From positions 372,001 to 436,000 of the forward strand of contig BCIG01000018.1 of the NCBI GenBank assembly GCA_001599915.1: a stretch of 64,000 nucleotides of DNA. Reading direction: 5' to 3'. The translations under genes were made by a program, and so were the position numbers. Origin of the DNA: Symbiotaphrina buchneri. Taxonomy: Eukaryota > Ascomycota > Symbiotaphrinales > Symbiotaphrinaceae. How positions within the stretch are numbered: position 1 is the stretch's first letter; each line of letters starts with the position of its first letter. Positions 46,296-58,529 of this stretch are shown one piece after another. The notes beneath the pieces are model-generated. The model was not told where the DNA came from, made no database searches, and saw nothing but the letters and a program-made list of their open reading frames with translations.

Positions 46296-46790
46296 ATGGA
46301 TTCCGTGGGAACCGGGCGACATGTCGCTCCAGCAGATGTGCCTGTAAATATCCACATCACTGTCGAGTTCTCGTAAGCCTGTCCCTCGTCAAGCTTCCCG
46401 GGACGCATAGCCCCTCGATTTCCTCAGGGCTGACCCGTTCACAGAGGAGCACTGGAGATGCTCTTCTCCGATCAGCGCAAACACGATATATCCCTGCCTA
46501 CCACCGACGAAAGCGGTGCCCGCGCCAACGTAGCTTTTCTGGTCCGATACCTCTGCCAGAATCTTATGAGCGATTCCAGAAAAGAGCTTTTTGTAACGGA
46601 TGGCACTGTGTAAGCATTGCATCCACCGCATTGATAACGGATGGTGTCATTGATCATTGCTTACGACCGCAGCCGGCCTGGCATTCTAGTGCTCATCAAT
46701 GACGCCGACTGGGAGTTGGAAGGTGAAGACAAGTATGAACTACAAGAAGATGACGCCGTTCTTTTCGTGTCGACTCTTCATGGTGGCTAG
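46296..46790 (+). CDS. URM1: Ubiquitin-related modifier Urm1
   Basis: Exons 46296-46372, 46445-46609, 46673-46790 (119 aa). The beta-grasp pattern reads [78 protein letters not shown] and [10 protein letters not shown]. It ends exactly in Gly-Gly, as required for thiocarboxylation by Uba4. Urm1 serves as the sulphur carrier for 2-thiolation of cytosolic wobble uridine and as a protein modifier. The N-terminus ([16 protein letters not shown]) is about 18 residues longer than in yeast. A naive open-frame search misses the gene because all three exons are short. It converges with PFK2. Confidence 0.95.
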
Positions 46791-46973
46791 TCAGAGGAGG
46801 CTGCCTGCTCCTATTGCACAACCGGCCACCGCTGCCCGCCGAAGCAAACCTACACTTCAGCCTATGTACAGTTTCGCGGCGCTCGGCGACACCAATTTCA
46901 ATCACCTACGGTGCAAAAACGCTCAAGGCACACAGCGGAGTTGTATATCAGCCCGTCCATCTATCCCCGGTCT

Positions 46974-49140
46974 TCAGCTACGAGGAGCCTCCTCCGGAGT
47001 TTCGTCGAATCGAAGGCGACTGCTTCCTATTGGCTCATGTGGAGTGGATCTCCCATTACTCGGCGTGCCCAGCCCACTCATGGGCGAGACTGCACCACTG
47101 GGCGGGACGGGAATCTTGATGTCCTCTGGAGAATCCGGGATCATCTCTTCCGGAAGACCTGGGATTGGTATTCTCTTCGCCTCGTTGCTATAGCTGGCAG
47201 GTATTATCTGGATTGGAGGTCAGCAATCGATACCCGTTTCCATCGAATCCGCGTACCTCGATGATCTCATTGCGTGGGAATTTCAGGGCCGGTATATCAA
47301 CAGCATGACACGCCATTAGATAGCCATACAACACGCGAAGTACGCTCTCGTGCGCAATAATGAGAAGATCGTTCTTTTCACGCTCAAGTTCCAGTATTAT
47401 CGGCTCGAGCCGAACAGCAAGATCATGATATGACTTCACCAAAAGTTTAGTCACAGTAGAACAGGTGTGGATTATTGGACCAAAAGGGGGACGACTACGA
47501 ACCTCAGCTCTGGGATATCGGTGATGGTATGGGTCTGCTTCATGCTTCGCAACTTCTTCCGAAAATTCTCTTCGGATAGCACTCTCCGACATGCGTTCAC
47601 ATACGCCCGGATTTAACTGACTCATCTGAGGTCTTTGGCGTACTTTATATCCACGTTTCCCGAGGTAGTCAGCTGTTTCCACGGTCCTCCGCCGTGTCGA
47701 CGTCCATATTGTGAGAGGCTTCAACGGTGCATCGGATCCGCCTCTATCTTTCAGGGCCTGCCGTTCTTCCTCCCGGTAACGGAGCAGCGTTTCGCTCATC
47801 ATCTCAGCATACTTCTGACCTTGCTCTGAGAGGGAAGCGTCTGCCTTGTATGAGTCTTCTTCCCTGGAGGTGCCTGCCTGAACGGAGAGTTAGTCAATGT
47901 TATGTGATACTGTGCCCAATTATAAGCCGTGCTAACCCTCGCAAAGTACGTCTGTCTAGACTTGATATGCAGATTCAGCAAGTAAAATACTATCCGGTGC
48001 GACAGATACCCAAAGGTACAATTGTTAACGCTGAGCCGCTCTCCGGCGTTTATCATCTGCGGATCAGGCCAATCAGTGACTTTCTTCTACACGTCATTGA
48101 AATCTTCCAGGTATACCCGTACCTTGATGTAGTTGAGTTCGGGCTCCTCCATGGTCTCAAAATGAGGTATCTTTGCAGCGATGCGTTGTAGATAATCCTT
48201 GACCGCATCATCAGGATTCCAACCCACATACTTGTTACGGTCAGTAAGAGCCATGTTTTGTGAACGCTATCTCACTCACATCCGGGGAGGAGATCTTGAC
48301 ACTTCTAACATTTTCTTCTATGATCCGCTCATCATCGCAAGCCGACTCTATAAAGAGTGTCTGAACATCGTGCTTTGCGAACTCCTTGGCCAAAGATCTA
48401 CGGCCAGCAGCTAAGGGATTGACGGCGTCATATATCGCGACCTGGCCATTCTCGTGGTTTAAGAAATGATATATATCTTCTCTACACTTCTTCAGGATCT
48501 TTTGGCGGAGGAGCACGGAGGATGCAGAAGCTGTGAGGGCAGTCAGCCATCTAAGACCGGCCAACATCCGCTTAAGCGGCCGACGAAGGAGACGCCTGTT
48601 AGTGCTGAAGCGCATACCGTTTACGAAGAAGTAGTCATCGGGTACATCCTTGCCGGGGCCGAGGGTGGCTCGACGATAGTCCCCCAAGTGGAATATCCTT
48701 GTCTTTACGCCGAGCCTAGCAGGAAAAGACGGTAAGTTCGAATGGAACAATTGCATGCCAGGAATAGGTGGTTGGGCCGTAAACAATGCATCCTACGTAC
48801 CATCGCAGATAACGTGCCAAAGCAACTGAAATATGTCTAGGAGACAAGCTTCGCGTTAGGTCGTTCTCAATCAAAAGCCACAAGACCTGCCCTTCGCGAG
48901 TGCAGCACCTCAGATAGTCAAGACATACGTTTTCCCTCGTGCTGGCAAGCCTACTGTGGCGATGGCAATCCGTCCCGAGTGGAACAGGCGCCCCGACTCG
49001 GTACTGTACAACTGGGCAGGAGCCAATTCCACCTTACTAGGTAGATCATGGATGGCATCGACGAATGTACTCGACTTTCGGCGGAACCGTGGTGAATTCG
49101 CCGCAACCTCAGCGGTGCTTGAGCGCAACAAGTCAGCTTG
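46974..49140 (-). CDS. PFK2: 6-phosphofructo-2-kinase with degenerate bisphosphatase domain
   Basis: Exons ~49140-48929, 48836-48801, 48715-48618, 48530-48280, 48230-48123, 48056-47937, 47877-47503, 47433-47257, 47207-46974 (about 535 aa). The kinase P-loop GLPARGKTHISVALARYLRW leads to LGVKTRIFHLGDYRRATLG and YDAVNPLAAGRRSLAKEF. The phosphatase half begins TYFARAGTSREEDSYKADAS, where the phosphohistidine of RHGE is replaced by Ala-Gly, then TIWTSTRRRTVETADYLG and LLIIAHESVLRVLYGY. It should make fructose 2,6-bisphosphate but probably not hydrolyse it. The tail is IPVPPSGAVSPMSGLGTPS. No in-frame ATG precedes SSTAEVAANSPRFRRKSS, so the start lies upstream behind an unresolved intron, perhaps at 49222. 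Confidence 0.88.
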
Positions 49141-50192
49141 GCACGGGACAGGTGAGAAGATGGAAAGATGAAACCCAGGGACGTGAATGCACTGCGTTTT
49201 GATTGCGACGGAGCTGGATCATCACGCTGCGATAAACAGACGGCCACCTACAGCAGGGTATCCATGATACAATGTTGTGAAAGAAAATGAGAAAGGGCTA
49301 TATAACGTAGGTAAGGTAGATCTAGTCTACTGCTTTTCCGAGATTCCGATCCTTAGCAACGGGCCGGGATCCCGGGGCTGAACAGGAGGGGTGTCGACAC
49401 TGGTCCTCAACAGTAATGTTAATAGTAGGTGCTTCAGTTGAGATGTTGCGATGAGGGCTGATGAGGCGGAGTTCGAGTGGCAGTGATAATGATAATAATG
49501 TTGGAGAGGAATACAGCTAGGTAATGATAATGATGATATGCTTGTGGTACACCGGCAGTACTCTAAGCCACTTAACGACCTAAGGTGCACTTAAGGTAGT
49601 GTAATGTACCTCAGGTAGCAGAGATAAGAAATCGTCAAGTGCAGACTTTAGTCGCAAAACGATTACCGAAGTAAGGCAATTTTTCAAGTTGTCTTACCTT
49701 ACAAGGTACCTGACCGGTCCACTTGGCACGTTCGTTGAGCCTTAGCCGCCCGCAGGTGGAACGGTACCTTACCTTGCTCCAGCTCTGGTATGGTAAGGTA
49801 AGCGACCTTTCCAATTTGCATCTGGTTTCCACGTTTCGTATTGGACAGTTTGCAATTCCTTGTCAGTGTAGCCCGTATTGGTAAGGTAAGGTACTTACCC
49901 GTGTACCAGTACCTTTCAACGGAGCAACGCAAAAAAGGTCATCGGCGAAACTTTTTTGAGCGACCACAGTCCTTGATGTCCTGAAGCTGCTCTCCAGACA
50001 TCCCCTTGCAAGCAACACTTCTGCCTGCCCGTGCTTGACTTTGACTCTTCGATTGTGCAAAGGTCCAGCACGAGTCCAGCAGCTCCACAGGCTGCACGAT
50101 CATCATTCCGAAGATCTCCATCGCGGCCGACAGCTGTTTCCGCCCGTCGGTCAATCCAGTCTCTGCTGGCCTCGTGACTCTTCTATCCCGTC
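49141..50192. promoter_or_regulatory. Divergent region PFK2 / TOM40
   Basis: About 1 kb. It includes the unresolved 5' end of PFK2 (49141 to about 49280), GATAAT repeats (49485-49535) and a dense set of GGTA/CCTTA blocks (49561-49620, 49693-49805, 49870-49895). Confidence 0.55.
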
Positions 50193-51559
50193 ATGGCCTC
50201 TCCAACCCACACGCCGCTGGGCTTTCTTTTCGACAATGCCGCTTACTCTGCTCTTAAAGACACATATGCGTCCTTCTCGGATCGTAGAGATGCGTTGGGC
50301 TTGTCAAACCCCGGTACGGTAGAGAATATCGCACGAGAGGTCCAGCGGGACGTCTTTCTCAACAACTACACCTTCACCGGGCTACGCGCCGATCTTACAA
50401 AGGCCTTTAGTGTTGCTCCGCTATTTCAGATCTCTCATGCATTCTCCATGGGCTCCCAAGGCATGCCGCCGTATGCCTTTGCTGCCTTGTATGGTACTCC
50501 CAAGGTCAGTGACAACCTTACCCTTACAAGCTCCGCCTCAACAAGCACAACTACAGTCCTACTTGCCCCTTGAATGCTAACTAGCGCAGGTCTTCCTACA
50601 AGGAAACATTGACAACGATGGTCAATTATCTGCTCGAGCAAATTACCGATGGAACGGAGCCCTTGTAACAAAAACAAACGCTCAGATCGCCCCAGGGCCA
50701 GGGCAAGCCATGCTTCAGATCGACAACGACTACACCGGCAGGGACTTTACCGCATCAATCAAGGCGCTGAATCCATCGGTGTTGGAAGGTGGGCTTACTG
50801 GCATATTCATTGGCAGTTATTTACAGTCGATCACGCCGGGGCTAGCATTAGGTCTCGAGGCAATATGGCAAAGAGCCGCACTGAACTCCGGCCCGGAAAC
50901 GGCAATCTCATATTGTGCCAAGTATAGAGGGCAGGATTGGATTGCGACGGCCCAGTTACAGGCTCAAGGCGCCATCGCGACTACCTATTGGCGGCGTCTG
51001 ACGGAAAAGGTCGAGGCTGGTGTTGATATGAACCTCCAATTCGCCGGTTTGGGCCGGGCTGGAGGAGGTGGATTGATGGGTGCCGGTGTTCGGAAGGAGG
51101 GCGTGACGACTCTTGGAGCCAAATATGACTTCAAGGCTTCGACTTTCCGAGCTCAGGTAGACAGCTCTGGACGTCTGGGATGTCTACTGGAGAAGAGGGT
51201 TGCTCCAGCAGTACAATTGACGTTTGCAGGCGAGATCGATCAGGCCAAGGTATGTACCTTTTCCCTGCACCCTATCCCTTCTATCATACGCGCGGCCAAT
51301 GCATGTTTCGGTCTCGATGGGTCACTGCCGGGTCCCTGCACTCCCATTGAAGCCGTGCCGCACATTATTGCAGCGCCTGGACTGGGCCTTATTCGTCTCC
51401 ATGTTCTTCCTTTCATGTCATGTCCGAATATATGCTGACTCCATTCCCACGACAAAGCAACAGGCAAAGGTTGGCTTAGCGGTGTCAATCGAAGCGGCGG
51501 GCGAAGAGGTCATGGAACAGCAAGAAAAGGCAGTTGTGTCGACACCCCCGCCTTTCTGA
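50193..51559 (+). CDS. TOM40: Mitochondrial outer-membrane protein-import channel
   Basis: Exons 50193-50504, 50590-51249, 51458-51559 (357 aa), introns 85 and 208 nt. The N-terminus [20 protein letters not shown] and [19 protein letters not shown] leads to [20 protein letters not shown] and [20 protein letters not shown]. The barrel continues [24 protein letters not shown]-like [34 protein letters not shown] and [20 protein letters not shown]. The 19-strand barrel is the general entry gate for mitochondrial precursors. The final intron can end at CAAAG or six bases later at CAACAG, changing two glutamines. The C-terminus (VVSTPPPF) follows the last strand [10 protein letters not shown]. Confidence 0.96.
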
Positions 51560-54500
51560 GTAGGGTGTATTTGAACAGCCTGTCCCTGGTGATCGCTGTG
51601 TCCTCGTTGATGTTGACTTCCATCTTTCGTCCGCATTTCACGTCTCAAGATCCGCACTCTCTTCCGTCATCTAGACGTGCATGGTGGAAGGGAAGCGTCC
51701 GCGATGTTGCTCACACTACTCATCGGTCATTTTTCGGCTTCTTGTTCCATATTGCATGCTTAGGGGTTGCCGGCTCTTTCTTGGGGGCTGAAGAGTGCGA
51801 TGTCTCCACTTATAGAGTCTTTGCATCATGTCTGCTGCACTGTGTTATAGCGTTCCCTGCCGTCCCAGGATTGGCGCTGTGGTCTTGATTGGATTGGGGT
51901 GTCGCGCAACAGAGCGGTCGGTGGTTGTCCCAGGACAACCACATGTAAAAATAGTCATCTGTATCAGGGAAACGTCTCGTCGTGATAATCTGGTCTATCA
52001 AAAGCCCCCAGTAGGTGTTCCGCGGCTCGAGAATGACGGGATTGGCCGTCCCGCGGCAGGTCAAAGAAATGTTCTCGCTCCGGCCGAGAAGGGTCTCTCT
52101 CAGCCAAATATCAATTGCTGTAGAAGAATGCAAGGCATTGCGTCTAGTAAACCCGACGGTCGACAAGATTGATATCGCTCATCTCCGCACAGCTAATAGA
52201 GACATCAAGGTCCTCCGGGTCACCATGGGCTCCATGCGACTGCCCCAATGGAGGCCCAATCCGAATGGGAAAGTGATGGGTCATTTGTGAGCTCCCTGGC
52301 CGACTGACCTGATGGGCAGCTGCGGTTTGTCGAAGCTGGGGAACCATTGCGCGATTTTACACAGCTACGAATGTTCAGATGTCAGTCCCGGACTATTGAC
52401 CTGAGGTAGGTACGGTGGTAGGCATGCCGCATCCCCCGTAGTCTACGTTTTTTCCTTCAACTACTACTTCGTACACAAGATCATGCCTGCCGCTGTACGC
52501 TGGGGCTTCACCACCTTATGGTAAAGTGTACCTACCTTACTTACCTACGAGTACCGGCAGACCCCCTTTGAAGAATGATGTTTCAGGCGAAGGCAAGAAG
52601 GGACTAGTCTCCTCGTACTCGGTGCTACCATCCGGGCGGTACGGAAGAAACAGACGCTTAATTCGTATTTTCATTGTTTCCTTTGGTTACCACCAATTGG
52701 AAGCAACATATACCAGGTAGTTTATTTTGATGCTGTTGCAAGGTCAGTTACCTTACAAAAGTGCCCATGGCTGGGACCAGCACCATGACGTCTGAGCGCA
52801 GAGAGCCAATATTCATATCTGTACAGATACCGCAGGCGGACATACATGTGGGCCTGAGGTACGAAATACCATGGACTACGAAGCAGCAAGTGTATTCTGT
52901 ACCTGATCATCTTCTGGAGCCTCCAGCTCTAGATACCTACCTTCGGTAAGTCGATATCAATCCAGATTATTTTTCCGTGGACTCTTGGGAGACGAGCGGA
53001 GTAAGTGTCGTACGTTGATGTACGAAATTAGTAGATGGGCGAGCTCGCCGGTTCTCCCTCTCTGAGGCGCCTCCTCTCTCAATCTCACTTCTGCATCCAG
53101 TGCCTGCCCGTATTTAGCACCGTACCTACCTTCCTTCGTACGAAATACCTTGGATCTTGGTTCCAGTAAAATTTAGTAAATTGCGGTCCTCACCTCTCAC
53201 CCCATCGCCGTCCTTGGACTGTCTAAGATCTTAGCTACTCGACAGCAAGGTCTTAAGGTGTTCTAACTTCTAAGAAAGGGCCCGCTATGCCGGATCCAGA
53301 ACATGTCAGCTGCTCAACGCTCATGATTGACTAAGGCGTACCAAAAGTGCCAGCCGCAGCGCTAATGATGCGATCCTCGTCACTAGCAGCTCCGGGGCTT
53401 GTGACCTACGTATGTTAACCAGTGAGGAATGACCTTTCGCGACTCGAGCGAGGAGAGAGTTGTAGGTGCAAAAAAGTGTGAAGCCCGTCATGGATGGTCC
53501 AACTGCTCCTAATATCCATCGTATCAGCATGCAAACTGCGTCGGACTGTATTAGTGTTCAATTCGATAGAGGAGCCCACCGCGTCAGCACTTGATTGGAT
53601 TCTTTTCCTTGTTCAATGCGGCACGGATAGTGCGACAGGTGATATTATTGTGTACAGAAAGGGAGGTTCGACGAGTCATGAGGGGCGAAGATAACGACGG
53701 TCATTCAATAATCACAGCCATCCCGCTGCCCATTCCAGCCTTGTACGCAATGCATAAGGTGGGCCGCGCCAACTTCCCCAGTCCCCGTACCTTACCTCGA
53801 GAGGGGGCGCAAGTTCTTCGCAAACGAAGAAAGTGGGAGTCCACCTCGCTGCTTTACCTCACCCCGCTGCAACCAAAAGACCCCAGGTTCCTTCCTTCTC
53901 TTGGAATGAGTCCTTGTATCTCGGCCCCTCTTGAGCAGGGAAAAGAGAAAACCACTCGAAGTGGAAGGTAAGGAAATAGCAAAGGTCCCCACCGCCTAAC
54001 ATCTGAAGGATACAACTTAATAATAATAATAACTAAGGTAAGATACCTTAATGTTACCCAGGTTGGCTCGCCTCGGTGTCATCGCTCGACGACATTCGTC
54101 ATAAATGTTATCGATACCAGGTAGATGCCTCAACAAGCCTAGCGGAACAGGATATGGCTAAGGTAGTACCTGGTCATAATAATAATGACCAACCCCCACC
54201 AACAACACCATCGTCAAAACATATAGCTGCGTCTGCATCCATCATCAACGGTCTTAGAGATTATCGCTTTCTTAGATTGTTCCTCAGACAACTTCCTCTT
54301 AGCCAATTCCTCCAGAACCATGCTTGGCCCGTTCAGAAGTCGTGCCCGCGCTCATGCTGACACATGGTGCTCGGGGACAATCTTCCCATCTTATTACCGT
54401 ATGGGGATCATCTTTTAATTATGATCATTATTATTACTATTCATTTCCCAGCGTACCTGGAACCAATTGTGCGGAAATCCACCACGTAACGGCGTGGCTC

Positions 54501-55720
54501 TAAGCGAAAAACGCATTTCGCTTTTTTCTTCTCGTCACGCGAGCGTCGTGCTCTGTTCTGCGTAACAAGCAAGTGTCCAGGCAAGGCGAGACACACACGG
54601 GCGAAATAATACCTAGGTAAGAATGACCATCAAAAATAATCTGTCGTCTTCAGTTGATCCAATTGAGTCTCCCATTATTGACACCCTGCGGATGCACTCG
54701 AGAGATGGAAAGGTACCTTAACCACCAATCTCCTCTAACCCTCCAACGCCGGGCATCTTATCACGATGATTGTTATTATTCCACCGACTCCCTGATTATC
54801 CTAGGCACCTCCTTATCTCTTTTATCCACCTGCCTTACCTTTACCGACACCCAGCATGCTTAAGCTTAGGTACCTTACCTACCTGGCTTTACCTAAGGTA
54901 AGGTAAGGTAGGTAAGGTAGGTACCTTAAGGTATGCAACCCAGCTAGAGACCGTGCGCGTGCCACTATTACCGAATCTGAACCCCACAAGGTCTGCCGCC
55001 GGCGACGCTGGGTCCCTGCCATTACTTCTTCTAACCCTCCCCGATCTCCGTCTTCCGTCCGCTGCATCCACCCACGCTGTCACTGCTGCATAGCTTACTT
55101 ACCTACCTACCATACGATACTCGGATCCTCCCCTTCTGCCTCCTCTCCCCCAAACTCCACGATCTCAATTTCGACTCCTTCTACGACCGCGAAGAGTCAA
55201 TTGCTCCAGTGACCGTGTGACCCAGCTGGTGGATTGACTGCTTTATTGAGGGGAGCACCATTCACTACGGTGACCGTCGCTTAGTGGTGCCAGAGAAACG
55301 CAAGAATACGTCGACCACCTGACCTGCAATACCAACCACTTCAGGACGTCCAGCAGCAACTGCACCGCCCGCGCTGCAGTACATATCCTCCAGCTATCCC
55401 CGGGCTTGGAGCGTGCATCTGCAAATCTCATATCGATCGGTACAGAAGCGCTCCAGTGCTCCTCAGACGTTACTGGGCTTGCGACGTTGATCTGCTGCTA
55501 CTCTCTTCACGGTCGCACCGTTGGTACGTCCTGCCGAAGCAACAAGGCCTCGCCAACACCCTTGTGACCCTGCGGCAGTCCACAGCACCCTGAGTTAAGC
55601 TGCCCAACACGGACCTTATCAAGACATCGAGCTTTTCCCTTCATCATCTTTTGAACCGTAGCCCACCGTACTCACGATAACCACTGCGAACATCTCTCAG
55701 CTCATTGGAGCCCACCTTCA
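51560..55720. other. Gene-poor 4.2 kb between TOM40 and GSK3
   Basis: No recognised gene. Two minus-strand frames (52347-52144 and 52166-51810) have a protein-like composition (RETLLGRSENISLTCRG, NTYWGLLIDQIITTRRFPDT) but no convincing splice joins them; I leave them unannotated. The rest carries AT trinucleotide runs (54018-54031, 54425-54441) and many palindromic GGTACC blocks. The last 500 bp is probably the GSK3 5' leader. Confidence 0.5.
54865..54931. repeat. Largest GGTACC/CCTTA inverted-repeat block
   Basis: CTTAGGTACCTTACCTACC on the left faces GGTAGGTAAGGTAGGTACC on the right, with four extra bases in the right arm. TACCTAAGGTAAGGTAAGG lies between. It could fold into a long hairpin. 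Confidence 0.85.
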
Positions 55721-57248
55721 ATGTCGCAGAGTCGGTCAACAGCTTTTTCGAGCTTGAGGATGGGCGGTAAGTGCAGGGTGCCATTCCAGAGAGTACCGCA
55801 GCTGATCCGGATGCAAGAGGTCATCCGTGAGAAAGTCCAGGACGGGCTGACCGGCGAAACGAGAGAAATGCAATACACCCAATGCAAGATCGTCGGTAAT
55901 GGATCTTTTGGAGTCGTCTTCCAGACGAAGCTCTCGCCAAGCGGCGAGGATGCCGCCATTAAGCGTGTGCTGCAAGACAAGCGATTTAAGGTACGAGCCG
56001 ACGGCGCTCGGTATGGAAGAGGCAACTGACTGGCACAGAACCGTGAATTGCAAATCATGCGCATCGTGAGGCATCCCAACATTGTGGAGCTCAAAGCATT
56101 CTACTACTCGAACGGCGAAAGGGTCAGTCCTCCTTTCCAGACACCTTAGGTTGTGCTTTCTTCTTTTGTTGCACATAGCTAATATCAGAGAAGAAGGACG
56201 AGGTGTATCTGAACCTCGTGTTGGAGTACGTTCCGGAGACGGTCTACCGCGCGTCGCGTTATTTCAACAAGCTGAAAACCACTATGCCAATCCTGGAAGT
56301 GAAGCTCTACATTTATCAGCTATTCAGGTCACTTGCATATATTCACTCGCAGGGCATCTGCCATCGGGACATCAAACCGCAAAACCTGCTGTTGGATCCG
56401 AATACCGGCGTGCTCAAACTGTGCGACTTTGGCAGTGCGAAAATACTCGTGGAGAACGAACCCAACGTCTCATATATCTGTTCTAGATATTACCGTGCCC
56501 CGGAACTAATCTTCGGGGCGACGAATTACACTACCAAAATTGGTCAGTCACGGTGTCGAGTCGTTTGTCTGTTCTGGAATTGTTTCGCTGACAAATACTT
56601 TGACTTGTAGATGTATGGTCGACCGGCTGCGTTATGGCTGAGTTGATGCTTGGTCAGCCCCTGTTCCCCGGCGAATCTGGGATTGATCAGCTGGTGGAGA
56701 TCATCAAGGTATTGGGCACTCCTACGAGGGATCAAATCCGCACTATTAATCCGAACTACATGGAACATAAATTTCCTCAGATCAAACCGCATCCGTTCAA
56801 TAAGGTGCGTCCGCCTTTTCATTTCAAGCTATGTGCAGTGTTGATTCTCTCGCTAGGTCTTCCGTAGAGCGTCGAATGATGCCATCGATCTCATCTCTCG
56901 TCTTCTGGAATACACGCCGACGCAACGGCTTTCTGCCATAGAGGCAATGTGTCACCCCTTCTTCGATGAGCTTAGGGATCCGAACACCCGGCTCCCGGAC
57001 TCGCGTCACCCGAATGGACCGAGCAAAGAACTTCCTCCGCTCTTTGATTTCTCTAGACATGGTGAGGCGCTAAATCCCTCCTGATGGTCCTGATTAGCTA
57101 ACCATTCCATGCAGAACTCTCAATCGCTCCAGAGCTCAACTCGCGGCTGGTCCCGCCTCATGCACGTCCTGCGCTCGCAGCTCGTGGCCTGGATCTCGAT
57201 GATTTCGTCCCCATGACGAAGGAAGAAATGATGGCACGGTTGGACTAG
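55721..57248 (+). CDS. GSK3: Glycogen synthase kinase-3 family protein kinase
   Basis: Seven exons: 55721-55766, 55818-55990, 56039-56122, 56194-56542, 56611-56804, 56857-57061, 57115-57248 (394 aa). Gly-rich loop [10 protein letters not shown] (41-50), Lys64 in [21 protein letters not shown] (catalytic Asp160), DFGSA (179-183) and activation-loop Tyr195 in [16 protein letters not shown], the residue autophosphorylated in GSK3. [20 protein letters not shown] and [18 protein letters not shown] follow; it ends [16 protein letters not shown]. The N-terminus is short ([20 protein letters not shown]), without the animal inhibitory Ser9 context. Intron 1 must be removed, as an apparent insertion [17 protein letters not shown] is intronic. 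Intron 3 has alternative acceptors three bases apart. Confidence 0.97.
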
Positions 57249-58529
57249 ATCTAACGTCGAGACACGCGTTACGAATTGAACGTTATTAGCGAGTTGCTCA
57301 TTCTCATTACAGTGCTACCAGTCTCGTCATCATCGCTGCTGAAAGCGCCCTTCTTTACTCCCATGGCTGTGCTCTTCCGCTGTGGAGGTTGGTTAGCGTG
57401 GGGATTCTATTCATGTAAAGAAGGCTACCTGCTCTCCTACCATACCCCGCGCTTCAGCAGGATATATGGACATCTATCAGCATTCGGCACGTGGACACTC
57501 ACCTGCTTAGCTGGCTTAAACCTCGATAGCGTCCAATCCGTCCGTGAAGGAGCCGTGGGCGTACTGAAGAGAGCAATGGCTGGAAACCATGCAGCACAAG
57601 AGCTATCAGATCGATGGGGCGTCCATGGTTATTGACCGGTTGTCAGTCCGTTGCTTATGATGAGGGTACCCGTCCTCTGGGCTCCTGACTTTCATGAACA
57701 GCTCGCCTTCGCCCCGGCTAGAACTTCGGTCCATTCAGTCTTGTTGTTCTTTGTTGCGTTGTAGGTGTTGCAAACTTGGAAACAACCAGGTCGCTGGCGC
57801 GCACCTGCTGGGCTCGTGCCCTCGTCGATGGTGTTCTAAGAGCCCTGAAGCTTCAGTCTTTCTCCCTTAGCCTTCAGTTTTCCTGGATTTCATGAGCCGA
57901 TCGGGATGGATGACAGCCAAAAAAGTTGTGATCTCAATGGGTGCGGCAGCTGGCTGGTGCATTGCTGTTAATGGTTGACCGCGGTCGGGCTTCATGCATG
58001 GCGGCGTATGTCTCTAAGCAAAAGAATTCCTTCTTCTCAAAAAGAGAATCTCCTGCTGTCACGACACTCTCGATAAGTCGCATGCATCTTGACTGATTGA
58101 GTATATACTGTCGTCCCATGGACTGCCTCTGTTGCCCCACCCAGAATATTACATCAAGCCTAGCATTCATTTTGAGAGGTTGTAAGGTACCTAAAGGTAA
58201 GGTACCGTAGGTCTTGCTGTAACGCACGTATCGTTACAAACTTAATGTTCGAGCAGAACGGAAGTACCTGTACCTTACCGTACCTACCTTTGGCCCTTAC
58301 GGTACCTTACTCGTAGACACGCTGTTCTCCTTCGGTCACGCTCGAGCTTCCTTTTCCTTTTCCACTCTACGTTCGCTATTTGCATGTACTGGGTGCACTT
58401 ACCTGAGCTTGACCGCACTCAATTCTGGTCGCCTTGAGCCAGCACAAGACGGCATAAAGCTGGGGCTGTGTTCAACACAGATTCTTGAAAGTCCAAATCC
58501 TCCTGTATCATACAGGGTCAGGAGCAGGC
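57249..58529. other. GSK3 3' flank and CBC1 promoter
   Basis: 1.3 kb. A 119-codon open frame at 57276-57635 starts 28 bp after the GSK3 stop, has no family signature and is probably 3' UTR. The CBC1 side has a strong palindromic block at 58183-58313. Confidence 0.55.
58183..58313. repeat. GGTACC/CCTTA palindromic cluster
   Basis: TAAGGTACCTAAAGGTAAGG, then GTACCTTACCGTACCTACC and TTACGGTACCTTAC, upstream of CBC1. Confidence 0.75.

Noticed and set aside
46247-46702. 151-codon plus-strand frame
   Set aside because: Wrong frame across URM1 exons and introns; URM1 exons explain the coding signal.
54865-54931. Transposon terminal repeat
   Set aside because: The inverted arms face each other with no coding body or target duplication; it belongs to the dispersed palindrome family.
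57276-57635. 119-codon frame after GSK3
   Set aside because: Starts 28 bp after the GSK3 stop on the same strand and has no recognisable domain; more likely 3' UTR.
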